Below, in pieces: positions 6,992-13,796 of a stretch of DNA of 14,684 nt. This DNA comes from Streptococcus vestibularis ATCC 49124 (lineage in GTDB: Bacteria; Bacillota; Bacilli; Lactobacillales; Streptococcaceae). A model generated the notes under the pieces. It did not search any database. It was not told the origin of the DNA and saw only the letters and a list, made by a program, of their open reading frames with translations. The stretch's first letter is position 1. Each line of letters opens with the position of its first letter. The position numbers and the translations under genes are program-made. The stretch is from contig NZ_GL831112.1 in assembly GCF_000188295.1 (NCBI RefSeq), positions 643,450-658,133 on the forward strand. Reading direction: 5' to 3'.

Positions 6992-8284
6992 ATGACAAAC
7001 TATTTGGTCCAGAGGTTTCTCTGGTTTCGTGAGCGAGGCTTCGTCCAAATTACGCAGAAAACCTTGGTTTCGCTCTTTCCCTTTTTCCTATTTTCAGGAA
7101 TTATTCGGGTGATTTCACTATCGGTATTTTCAGAGCTTGGCTATGTCAATCAGCTGTTTTTAGTTTCTGACTGGTTACCGGCCTTTAAGATAACTGGTCA
7201 GGTGCTCATTAATCTTTCCAACTTTCTTGGTGGCTTAGCTGGGCCCTTATCAACCTACTTTGCAGGAAAATACACAGCTGGTCACTATGGTAGAAGTACT
7301 GGTACAGCTGGTGTGACATCCCTTTTGGTTAGCTTAATTATAGGATCGCAGGAGCTGTTGCTGTCACCGCTAAACGATGGTGTTTTGACTCGCATCAATT
7401 TACCGGCTTCAATCAACATTATGTTGGCTATCTTTGTTGGCTATCTGGTTGGCCAGATTTTTCGCTTTTCAAGAGCTAGTGATGATCAGATTGTGGACAA
7501 GAACTATATTTATCAACCAAAGACTGTCCGTCCTATTTTTTTATCACTCATTTTAGCTATTGGACTTAACATTCTCTTTGTGATTGGAGAGCAGGCTAAT
7601 ATTTTTCAGACGATTAGGCAGGTTACCTCTACCTTTACTGTAACTGATAATCATTTGTTCTTAACCTTTATGATGGGACTTTTGAACACTTTTTTTGCTT
7701 GGATTGGTAATAGTCAGGCTTTTGCCCTAAATTCTATTGCCGAGGATAGTTTTGCCTTGGAAAATCTGACCTATGCTGTTTCCCATCATACGACGACTGG
7801 GCTTCCCCACCTTTACACACTAACAAATCTTTATCATAGTTATGGCTTGGTTGCTGGCATTGGCTCAGGGCTAGCCCTCTTGGTGGCTCTGCTTTTAGCA
7901 TCAACCAGTTACAAGGATAAGAAGGTGAGTCTTCTAAGTGTCTTTCCTAGTCTCTTTAATAATGGGGCTCCATTTATGGTGGGGATACCAGTCTTGCTTA
8001 ATTTAGTTTATCTGGTTCCTTTCCTATTGGCACCTATGATCAATATGGGTATTGCTGCGGTGGCCTTGGCTATTCATCTTATGCCAGCTGCGGTTTATCC
8101 AGTTCCAGATGGTACACCAAGTCTTCTTTTCGCCTTTATCGGAACTGGGGGTAGTTTACGAGCTCTAGCAATTAGTCTCCTCTGTTTTGCAGTTGACATT
8201 CTTATCTTTATACCATTTGTGCGTTTGTCTAATAAGGTACAACACGGTCTAAAAGAGGAAGGAGAAAGCCTTGAAACTAAATAA
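6992..8284 (+). CDS. Orphan PTS EIIC-fold membrane protein (Lac/cellobiose type, divergent)
   Basis: A 430-residue, roughly ten-helix membrane protein that aligns in pattern with EIIC of the lactose/cellobiose phosphotransferase family. The clearest match is FNNGAPFMVGIPVLLN (322-337) followed by LVPFLLAPM. This corresponds to the family's FNINEP-containing segment and the IPF region after it. The Glu of that motif, which contacts the sugar in ChbC, is Ala326 here. WIGNSQAF (237-244) stands where a conserved His is expected. No EIIA or EIIB gene is nearby. It may therefore be a sugar transporter of altered specificity that borrows EIIB from elsewhere, or a non-PTS protein keeping the fold. 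It overlaps the hydrolase gene by 14 bases and shares its promoter. The family call is firm; the function is not. Confidence 0.8.
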   Translation: MTNYLVQRFLWFRERGFVQITQKTLVSLFPFFLFSGIIRVISLSVFSELGYVNQLFLVSDWLPAFKITGQVLINLSNFLGGLAGPLSTYFAGKYTAGHYGRSTGTAGVTSLLVSLIIGSQELLLSPLNDGVLTRINLPASINIMLAIFVGYLVGQIFRFSRASDDQIVDKNYIYQPKTVRPIFLSLILAIGLNILFVIGEQANIFQTIRQVTSTFTVTDNHLFLTFMMGLLNTFFAWIGNSQAFALNSIAEDSFALENLTYAVSHHTTTGLPHLYTLTNLYHSYGLVAGIGSGLALLVALLLASTSYKDKKVSLLSVFPSLFNNGAPFMVGIPVLLNLVYLVPFLLAPMINMGIAAVALAIHLMPAAVYPVPDGTPSLLFAFIGTGGSLRALAISLLCFAVDILIFIPFVRLSNKVQHGLKEEGESLETK

Positions 8285-9134
8285 AAAAACTAAGTTGGTC
8301 TTTATCCTTGTTGCTCTCTTTCTTATTGGGCTAGCCGTCCCATCCTATAGTTGGACTAGGAAAAATGTCAAGGAAATAGAGACTTTCTATAATTCAAAAT
8401 TATCTCCCATTATCATGATTCCAGGGAGCTCCGCTACGGAAAATAGATTTGATGGCCTAGTACGTAAGCTTAATCAAGACCGTCGTGGTGTCAAGCATAG
8501 CCTCCTCAAGGTTAAGGTTTGGAATAATGGGCGTATCACCTTTGAGGGTAAAATCAAAGCTAAGGACAACGAACCAGTCATTGTTATAGGATTTGAAAAT
8601 AACAAAGATGGCTATAGTAATATCAAGAAACAAGCTAAGATGATGAATCAGGCCTTTGAAGCCTTGCAGAATAAATACAATTTCAATAATTTTAAAGGGT
8701 TGGCCCATTCCAATGGTGGTCTGATTTATACGGCTTTTATTGAAAATTATCTTAGCGACTACGATGTCAAGATAAATTCTTTGATGACTATCGGAACGCC
8801 CTATAATTTCACTGAAACCAATATCAAAAATAAATCAGTCATGCTAGCAGACTTTATAGCTGCCAAGGAGAATATTCCGTCTACCCTGCATGTCTATTCG
8901 GTAGCTGGAACCATTACCTATGATTCGGATGAGCTGGTTCCTGATGCTAGTGTGTCTGCTGGGAAATATATCTATCAGAATCAGGCAAAAAGTTATACTG
9001 AAATCACTGTTACAGGTGAAGATGCTCAGCACTCGGACTTGCCAACCAATGATGAAGTTGTGGATCTGGTCAAACAGCATATTGAGGGGCAGGGGGTCCG
9101 TAAGAAACAAAAGACCAAACTAGAGCCTCAATAG
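8271..9134 (+). CDS. Membrane-anchored DUF915 alpha/beta hydrolase
   Basis: A 287-residue protein with an N-terminal basic stretch and one hydrophobic segment (about 9-27, LVFILVALFLIGLAVPSYS), so the enzyme part should face the outside or be secreted. IIMIPGSSATENRF (47-60) is the oxyanion-hole strand of the fold. The nucleophile is Ser147 in GLAHSNGG, likely acid Asp220 in DSDELVP, and His254 in AQHSDLP, giving a complete triad in DUF915 order. The start is TTG at 8271, with GGAAGGAGAAAG before it. This start overlaps the EIIC-like gene by 14 bases, implying coupled translation. Family members are lipase/esterase-like and largely uncharacterised. An intrinsic terminator follows. Confidence 0.85.
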   Translation: MKLNKKTKLVFILVALFLIGLAVPSYSWTRKNVKEIETFYNSKLSPIIMIPGSSATENRFDGLVRKLNQDRRGVKHSLLKVKVWNNGRITFEGKIKAKDNEPVIVIGFENNKDGYSNIKKQAKMMNQAFEALQNKYNFNNFKGLAHSNGGLIYTAFIENYLSDYDVKINSLMTIGTPYNFTETNIKNKSVMLADFIAAKENIPSTLHVYSVAGTITYDSDELVPDASVSAGKYIYQNQAKSYTEITVTGEDAQHSDLPTNDEVVDLVKQHIEGQGVRKKQKTKLEPQ

Positions 9135-9185
9135 GATAGAATACTATCTATTATTAGTCTAGTTACTTATTATCAAATACAAAAG

Positions 9186-9213
9186 GATAGAGTTTACGAT
9201 GGCTCTATTTTTT
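9186..9213 (+). terminator. Intrinsic terminator after the hydrolase
   Basis: GATAGAG (9186-9192) pairs with CTCTATT (9203-9209), followed by more T residues to 9213. Confidence 0.65.
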
Positions 9214-9236
9214 AGTGTAAGACTAACTTTTTGAAT

Positions 9237-9261
9237 CGTTGTAACTCCTTGTTTTACAACG
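9237..9261. promoter_or_regulatory. Rrf2 (SifR-like) operator in its own promoter
   Basis: CGTTGTAA (9237-9244) and TTACAACG (9254-9261) form a perfect 8-base inverted repeat with a 9-base spacer. It covers the -35 of the regulator gene. The same TTGTAA-N9-TTACAA element recurs at 9823 and 10812. Placement over the -35 fits autorepression. Confidence 0.75.
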
Positions 9262-9277
9262 TTCTTTTTGTTATAAT
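9249..9277 (+). promoter_or_regulatory. Promoter of the Rrf2 regulator gene
   Basis: TTGTTT (9249-9254), a 17-base spacer and an extended -10 TGTTATAAT (9269-9277). The -35 overlaps the right half of the operator. Confidence 0.75.
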
Positions 9278-9314
9278 TAAGTAAAATAGCAAAGAAGAAT
9301 GAGAGGTCCCAAAT

Positions 9315-9764
9315 ATGCAAATTCCAAGTCGCTTTACCATTGCTGTCCATATTTTGACCCTTATAGCACAAAATAAGGGAAATGAAACTAAGCTAACCAG
9401 TGATTTAATGGCAGGGAGTGTGGGGGTCAATCCAGTTATTATCCGTAAAACCTTGTCGCAACTGAAGAAAGCAGACTTGATTTCAGTTCAAAGGGGAAGT
9501 GGAGGAGCCACATTAGCCAAGACACCAGAGGAGATTAACCTTTTACAGGTTTATCGTGCGGTGGATAGCATCGGTCCAAGTGGCAAACTCTTTAGTTTTC
9601 ATGACAATCCTAATCCAGCGTGTCCAGTAGGACGTAATATCCATGGGATTTTGGATCAGAGCCTAGTAGACGTTCAAATGGCAATGGAAAAAGAACTCGA
9701 AAAGAAAACTTTGGCTGGTATTTTAAAGGATGCTAAGGCTAACTGGAAAGAAGTTGGAGCTTGA
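9315..9764 (+). CDS. sifR: Rrf2-family transcriptional repressor, SifR-like quinone sensor
   Basis: A 149-residue regulator. The N-terminal winged helix (2-65) has SRFTIAVHILTLIA and the recognition region NPVIIRKTLSQLKKADLI, followed by the wing RGSGGATLA, all typical of Rrf2/IscR proteins. It has a single cysteine, Cys103 in NPACPVG, so it cannot hold an Fe-S cluster with the three cysteines of IscR. From memory of the pneumococcal literature, SifR of S. pneumoniae D39 is a streptococcal Rrf2 repressor that senses catechol-derived quinones through one conserved cysteine and represses catE. The neighbouring catE-like gene and the shared operators support the same role here. Weak GAGAGG ribosome binding site, 8 bases before the ATG. 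The family is certain; the SifR identity is likely. Confidence 0.85.
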   Translation: MQIPSRFTIAVHILTLIAQNKGNETKLTSDLMAGSVGVNPVIIRKTLSQLKKADLISVQRGSGGATLAKTPEEINLLQVYRAVDSIGPSGKLFSFHDNPNPACPVGRNIHGILDQSLVDVQMAMEKELEKKTLAGILKDAKANWKEVGA

Positions 9765-9783
9765 TTTTTAGATTTTAAACTAT

Positions 9784-9813
9784 AAGAAATCGAAAGTTTT
9801 TCGGTTTCTTTTT
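9784..9813 (+). terminator. Intrinsic terminator after the Rrf2 regulator
   Basis: AAGAAATCGAA (9784-9794) pairs with TTCGGTTTCTT (9800-9810) with one T-G pair, and the T-run extends to 9813. It separates the regulator from the dioxygenase gene, so they are linked by the shared operator and not by one transcript. Confidence 0.75.
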
Positions 9814-9822
9814 AATTCCAAG

Positions 9823-9843
9823 TTGTAATGTTCGATATTACAA
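9823..9843. promoter_or_regulatory. SifR-like operator in the dioxygenase promoter
   Basis: TTGTAAT and ATTACAA flank 7 bases; equivalently TTGTAA-N9-TTACAA. It covers the -35 region of the dioxygenase promoter. A second, degenerate copy (ATGTCA-N9-TTACAA, 9861-9881) follows downstream of the -10. Confidence 0.75.
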
Positions 9844-9859
9844 TTAAACTGAGTATAAT
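9831..9859 (+). promoter_or_regulatory. Promoter of the CatE-like dioxygenase gene
   Basis: TATAAT (9854-9859) with a 17-base spacer to a weak TTCGAT -35 (9831-9836) that lies inside the operator. Confidence 0.65.
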
Positions 9860-9897
9860 AATGTCATAGGAATGATTACAACACAGGAGAAAATCAT

Positions 9898-10758
9898 ATG
9901 ACATACGACTACAATAGTAAGATTTACCTCGCAGAAGCGGTACTCAATGTGAAGGACTTGGCACGTCAGACAGCATTTTATACACAGGTTATAGGACTTG
10001 AAATCCTATCTCAAACTGCAACAGAAATTATTTTGGGTGCTGGAAACAAGCCGCTAGTTCACTTGATTGAAACCAATCGTGAGGAAGCGGTCAAGTCCAG
10101 TTATGGTCTCTACCATATGGCAATTATGTTGCCATCTCGCGAGGATTCGGCAGATGTTTTCAAACATATTGCTGAGCTAGACTATCCTTTTGTTGGTGCC
10201 GCTGACCACGGTTATAGTGAAGCTCTTTATTTGGAAGACCTCGAAGGCAATGGTATTGAGCTCTACAGAGATAAAACTGTTGCTGAATGGGATATTCGTG
10301 AGGATGGTCGCATCGTTGGTGTCACAGAAGCACTATCAGCTCAAGAAATTTACGAGATGGGGCGCAAGGTTGAGCCTTTTGTGATAGCTAAGGATACTCG
10401 CATGGGGCATATTCATTTATTGGTCAAAGATAGTCAGCTAGCAACGGCTTTCTATCAGGATGTTTTGGAGCTGGCAGATAAGTTTACCATTTCAAGTGCT
10501 AGTTGGATTGCTTCAGGTGATTACCATCACCACTTGGCTGTCAATGAATGGGGTGGCAAGAACTTAGTCAAACGTGAAGAAGATATGCCTAGTCTTGCTC
10601 ACTACGTCCTTGAAGTAGCAAACAAGGAAGACTTGATTACCATAGCAGAACGTGCTAAGAATCGTGGAGCAGAGGTCAAATGGTTATCTTCTAATGCGTT
10701 AATCTTCGAGGATAATGATGGTATTTTGACACGAGTGAGAAAAAATATTAATAATTAG
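9898..10758 (+). CDS. catE: VOC-family dioxygenase, catechol 2,3-dioxygenase (CatE)-like
   Basis: A 286-residue cytoplasmic protein made of two vicinal-oxygen-chelate domains (about 8-127 and 168-283). Each domain opens with the usual strand-helix-strand pattern (LNVKDLARQTAFYTQVIGLE and LLVKDSQLATAFYQDVLEL). Candidate metal ligands include His73 (LYHMAIML), Glu121 (GNGIELYRD), His171/His173 (MGHIHLLV), His210-212 (DYHHHLAVN) and His235. The acidic ligand often found near the C-terminus (D-x-D-G-x-x-x-E) appears as DNDGILTR here. Proteins of this type in Bacillus and pneumococcus cleave catechols with Fe(II) and are induced by quinones. The operator upstream matches those of the Rrf2 gene and of the nitroreductase. 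GGAG precedes the ATG by 8 bases. No terminator is visible after the stop. Confidence 0.85.
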   Translation: MTYDYNSKIYLAEAVLNVKDLARQTAFYTQVIGLEILSQTATEIILGAGNKPLVHLIETNREEAVKSSYGLYHMAIMLPSREDSADVFKHIAELDYPFVGAADHGYSEALYLEDLEGNGIELYRDKTVAEWDIREDGRIVGVTEALSAQEIYEMGRKVEPFVIAKDTRMGHIHLLVKDSQLATAFYQDVLELADKFTISSASWIASGDYHHHLAVNEWGGKNLVKREEDMPSLAHYVLEVANKEDLITIAERAKNRGAEVKWLSSNALIFEDNDGILTRVRKNINN

Positions 10759-10778
10759 TGATTCCTGAGTCGTAACTA

Positions 10779-10806
10779 TTGACATTACATTTGAAAGGTC
10801 TATAAT
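10779..10806 (+). promoter_or_regulatory. Consensus promoter of the second nitroreductase
   Basis: Perfect TTGACA (10779-10784) and perfect TATAAT (10801-10806) with a 16-base spacer. Such a strong promoter implies that repression at the operator just downstream decides expression. Confidence 0.85.
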
Positions 10807-10811
10807 GATTA

Positions 10812-10832
10812 TTGTAATCAAACTTATTACAA
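10812..10832. promoter_or_regulatory. SifR-like operator at the nitroreductase transcription start
   Basis: TTGTAA (10812-10817), 9 bases, TTACAA (10827-10832). It starts 6 bases after the -10, so a bound repressor would block initiation. It is the third copy of the element in 1.6 kb. Confidence 0.75.
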
Positions 10833-10887
10833 ATAAACTTAACAATTTTAACAATTAACATATATCACAAAGAAAGAGGGAATACCT

Positions 10888-11490
10888 ATGACCTACTTTA
10901 CAGACTTACAAACAAAACGCCGTTCTATCTATGCATTGGGAAAAGATGTGGAACTTTCAAATCAAGAATTGATTGATACTATCCAACGAGCGGTTCTTAA
11001 CACACCAACAGCTTTCAACTCACAAACATCACGTGTGGTGATCTTGCTGGATGAAGAATCAGATGCCTTCTGGAATGAGATTGCTTATTCAGAGCTTGAA
11101 AAAGTGACACCTGCAGAAGCCTTCGAGGGAACAAAAGAACGTTTGAAAGGTTTTGCCCAAGCTAAGGGAACAATCCTCTTCTATGAAGATCAAGATGTGG
11201 TGAAAGGCCTTCAAGAGCAATTCCCACTTTACGCTGAAAACTTCCCAATTTGGTCAGAGCAAGGTCATGGAATCGCCCTTTATGCGACGTGGTTGGCTTT
11301 GGCTGAGAAGAATATCGGCATGAACGTACAACACTACAATCCACTTGTTGATGCCCAATTGGCTGAAAAATACGACATTCCAGCTAACTGGAAACTCCGT
11401 GCTCAAGCGCCATTTGGTCAAATTGTTGCACCAGCAGGGGATAAAGACATCCAAACAGAGGGTCGCTTCAAAGTTTTTGGTGACAAGTAA
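10888..11490 (+). CDS. Nitroreductase family protein (YdgI/YodC or HBN1-like)
   Basis: A 200-residue FMN-dependent nitroreductase. RRSIYALG (11-18) binds the flavin phosphate, NTPTAFNSQTSRVVIL follows as the second flavin-contact segment, and GIALYATWLALAEKNIGMNVQHYNP forms the long dimer helix. Overall length and the compact form fit the short nitroreductases that reduce quinones, some of which are quinone-induced in Bacillus (YodC, MhqN). It has a consensus promoter and a SifR-like operator, so quinone or nitroaromatic reduction under Rrf2 control is the best guess. This would complement ring cleavage by the neighbouring dioxygenase. The 5' leader is about 75 bases. It is unlike the nitroreductase at 1931 in sequence and control. 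Confidence 0.9.
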   Translation: MTYFTDLQTKRRSIYALGKDVELSNQELIDTIQRAVLNTPTAFNSQTSRVVILLDEESDAFWNEIAYSELEKVTPAEAFEGTKERLKGFAQAKGTILFYEDQDVVKGLQEQFPLYAENFPIWSEQGHGIALYATWLALAEKNIGMNVQHYNPLVDAQLAEKYDIPANWKLRAQAPFGQIVAPAGDKDIQTEGRFKVFGDK

Positions 11491-11824
11491 TTACTTTAAC
11501 TCGGGCAGTCAGTTGGACGATTGGCTGTACTATGACTAAACATTATCAAAATGATAAGACAAAAAAGTAGCAGGATTGAAAAATCTTGTTATTTTTCTAT
11601 CCTAAGACCAGTTAGTAGATAAATGATAAATGAAAGCTAGAACTTGAGATTTGAAACCCTGTTCAGTTTCATAGTGTTTTCTAATTTAAATGATCCCAAT
11701 TTACTAAAACTGCAAAATAATGGACGACTAAAGCAAAGTTTTGAGCAGTCGGTTTTTGATAGATATAGGCCACACGTTAGAAAATACTTGTTACGAAATC
11801 TTAATCTTGAATATGCTTTTTATT
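11491..11824. other. Intergenic stretch without a recognisable gene
   Basis: The only plus-strand open frame (11644-11826, 60 codons) has no ATG and no ribosome binding site, and I recognise no family in it. Several hairpins are visible: a CAGTCA/TGGCTG stem near 11508-11526; an AGGAT...AAAAAT/ATTTTT...ATCCT hairpin at 11573-11604; and TGAAAC/GTTTCA at 11652-11671. The stretch could be a decayed gene or a small RNA; nothing decisive is seen. Confidence 0.4.
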
Positions 11825-11861
11825 AATAGAGGTATAAAAACACAGAAATAGCTCTATTTTT
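11825..11861 (+). terminator. Intrinsic terminator before the amino acid permease
   Basis: AATAGAG (11825-11831) can pair with CTCTATT (11852-11858), or AAATAG with the adjacent CTATTT in a tighter hairpin; both end in a T-run. It would stop transcripts coming from the second nitroreductase or the gap. Confidence 0.5.
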
Positions 11862-11872
11862 GTCCTGTAGTA

Positions 11873-11881
11873 TGGTATAAT
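11873..11881 (+). promoter_or_regulatory. Extended -10 promoter of the amino acid permease
   Basis: TGGTATAAT is an extended -10; transcription would start near 11888, about 27 bases before the ATG. No strong -35 is seen. Confidence 0.7.
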
Positions 11882-11889
11882 AGTGCGGT

Positions 11890-11904
11890 ATTTCTCAGAA
11901 AATG
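11890..11904. promoter_or_regulatory. Candidate CodY box at the permease transcription start
   Basis: ATTTCTCAGAAAATG matches the CodY consensus AATTTTCWGAAAATT at 12 of 15 positions. It lies directly on the expected transcription start and touches the GGAG ribosome binding site, a position suited to repression when branched-chain amino acids are plentiful. Confidence 0.6.
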
Positions 11905-11914
11905 GAGTATAAAA

Positions 11915-13300
11915 ATGAGTATTTTTCGTAAAAAAGATGTTGGTTTGGCTCAAACCGAGATGAAACGGCATCTGACCCTTAGGGATGTCGTCCTCTTGGG
12001 GATTGGTGCCATGGTCGGAACCGGTATCTTTACCATTACTGGTACCGCAGCATCAACCTTGGCAGGTCCAGCCCTGATTATTTCGGTTTTGATTTCAGCC
12101 GTTTGTGTGGGTATGTCGGCTATTTTCTTTGCTGAGTTTGCCTCACGCTATCCATCCGCCGGTGGCGTTTATGGTTATCTCTATGCTTCTTGGGGTGAGT
12201 ACCCTGCTTGGATGGGCGGATGGCTTACAATGATCGTTTTCATGAACGCCGTTTCTAGTGTTGCATCTGGTTGGGGAGCCTACCTCAAGGGGCTCTTGGC
12301 GAGCTTTGGTCTACAGCTCCCCAAGGCTATCAGTGGCCCTTTTAATCCGAGTCAGGGGACCTATATTGACCTATTGCCAGTCTTGGTTTTGGTGCTTGTA
12401 ACGTCTCTCCTCCTCATGGATTCTAAACAAGTTCTTCGTTTGAACTCACTCCTAGTGGTGCTTAAGTTCTCTGCCTTGGCGGTTTTCATCCTGGTTGGTC
12501 TTTTCCATCTGAATCCAGACAACTGGGCTAACTTTGCACCATTTGGCTTTGGTCAAATTTATGGTGGTAAGACGGGGATTATAGCAGGTGCTTCTCTCAT
12601 GTTCTTTGGTTTTCTTGGATTTGAATCCATCTCTATGACAGTAGATGAGATTAAGGAACCGCAAAAGAATGTTCCTCGAGGTATTGTTCTCGCTTTGATT
12701 ATCGTCGCTTCACTTTATGCAGTTGTTTCATTAGTCTTGACGGGAGTTGTCCACTATACGAAGTTAAATGTCGACGATGCCGTAGCTTATGCCCTTCGTT
12801 ACATTGGTGTGCCATGGGCAGCCAATTATGTATCGGTAGTTGCCATTATGACCTTGATTACCGTATGTATTTCCATGGCCTATGCCCTTAGTCGCATGGT
12901 TTATAGCTTGGCGCGTGATGGATTTCTTCCACAAACTTTCCAAAAGGTTTCAAAGACCCATAAGGTTCCACATCATGCGACACTTTTGACTGGTATCCTT
13001 TCAGCCATCTCAGCAGGTGTTTTCTCCTTGGCCAATATGGCATCCTTGGTTAACATTGCGACCTTGGCTTATTTGGTCCTCTTGGCTATTGCTCTTATCA
13101 TTCTTCGTAAAGACAAGGGCTTGCCACAAAAGGGTGAATTTAAGGTTCCATTTGTTCCAGTCTTACCAATCCTTTCGATTATTGTATGTCTATCATTTAT
13201 GAGTCAGTACAGTTGGCAAACCTGGTTAGCCTTTGGCATAGCAGTGCTAGTTGGTTCGGCTATTTATGCCTTTTACGGTTACAAACATTCTAAGTATTAA
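11915..13300 (+). CDS. APC-family amino acid permease (cationic amino acid transporter type)
   Basis: A 461-residue membrane transporter with about twelve helices. The first helix carries GIGAMVGTGIF (29-39), the broken-helix substrate site of the APC superfamily. FAEFASRYPSAGGVYGYLY (72-90) and the sixth-helix motif FFGFLGFESIS (230-240), followed by EIKEPQKNVPRGI (245-257), place it in the CAT subgroup (YfnA-like). It probably imports amino acids by proton-coupled symport; the exact substrate is unclear. GGAG precedes the ATG by 7 bases, and a candidate CodY box overlaps the leader, fitting nutrient-controlled uptake. It is a single-gene unit with a strong terminator. Confidence 0.92.
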   Translation: MSIFRKKDVGLAQTEMKRHLTLRDVVLLGIGAMVGTGIFTITGTAASTLAGPALIISVLISAVCVGMSAIFFAEFASRYPSAGGVYGYLYASWGEYPAWMGGWLTMIVFMNAVSSVASGWGAYLKGLLASFGLQLPKAISGPFNPSQGTYIDLLPVLVLVLVTSLLLMDSKQVLRLNSLLVVLKFSALAVFILVGLFHLNPDNWANFAPFGFGQIYGGKTGIIAGASLMFFGFLGFESISMTVDEIKEPQKNVPRGIVLALIIVASLYAVVSLVLTGVVHYTKLNVDDAVAYALRYIGVPWAANYVSVVAIMTLITVCISMAYALSRMVYSLARDGFLPQTFQKVSKTHKVPHHATLLTGILSAISAGVFSLANMASLVNIATLAYLVLLAIALIILRKDKGLPQKGEFKVPFVPVLPILSIIVCLSFMSQYSWQTWLAFGIAVLVGSAIYAFYGYKHSKY

Positions 13301-13304
13301 GATG

Positions 13305-13338
13305 AAAATGGTAGAGCCCTTTTGGTCTACCATTTTTT
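13305..13338 (+). terminator. Intrinsic terminator after the permease
   Basis: AAAATGGTAGA (13305-13315) pairs perfectly with TCTACCATTTT (13326-13336), followed by a T-run to 13338. Confidence 0.9.
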
Positions 13339-13368
13339 GATATTTGGAGTAGAGATAGACTATCTCGC

Positions 13369-13722
13369 AATTTGGTTTTGGTGGTACAAAAGACAGTAAC
13401 TAGCTCACCTTTTGCCTTATATGCGGTTAGCTAGGTCCCATTGCTCAAGTAAAATACCGTTTGTATTATTGAAACAACTAAAGTTGTGGTTCTTCCTTTT
13501 AAACAAGTCAGCGTTGACCATGCTTACAAAGAAGGTGAAGAAGATCGAAGCCTAGCTTACTGGCAAAATATTCATGAAAACTTCTTTAGCAAATGGTTGC
13601 ATAGGGATGGACTGAATTTTAGTCAGGTCAGTCTAGTCATTATAGAAGGATTTAGAGTGGTCTATCCTAGAGATCAAAAGCTCCCAATATCTTGGGGCTT
13701 TTTTACTTTAAGGGAAGGTTAA
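13369..13722 (+). pseudogene. Remains of an ASCH-domain protein gene
   Basis: One frame encodes KTVTSSPFALY, then VCIIETTKVVVLPFKQVS, then HAYKEGEEDRSLAYWQNIHENFF, and ends near GFRVVYPR. This is the order of motifs in the RNA-binding-like ASCH domain of small Firmicute proteins of about 145-155 residues. TAG at 13432-13434 and TAA at 13450-13452 interrupt the frame. The region between KTVTSS and VCII is shorter than expected, and no start codon or ribosome binding site remains upstream. The frame continues past VVYPR into a terminator hairpin up to 13722, so the original stop is probably lost too. The intact 3' part could start only at a GTG at 13486, with no ribosome binding site. Confidence 0.75.
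13676..13704 (+). terminator. Intrinsic terminator of the ASCH-domain pseudogene
   Basis: AAAAGC plus CCCAA (13676-13687, one bulged T) pairs with TTGGGGCTTTT (13692-13702), with more T residues after it. It lies inside the present reading frame, which suggests the old stop codon stood before it. Confidence 0.75.
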
Positions 13723-13796
13723 CTTCTCTTTAAGTCTTATCTTAGGTTTATTGTGTTTAATAGAGTCATCACAAAAGTAAGTAGGAGGTTTAACAG

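Noticed and set aside
11644..11826. A 60-residue open frame in the gap after the second nitroreductase.
   Set aside because: It has no ATG, no ribosome binding site and no recognisable family; open frames of this length are expected by chance.
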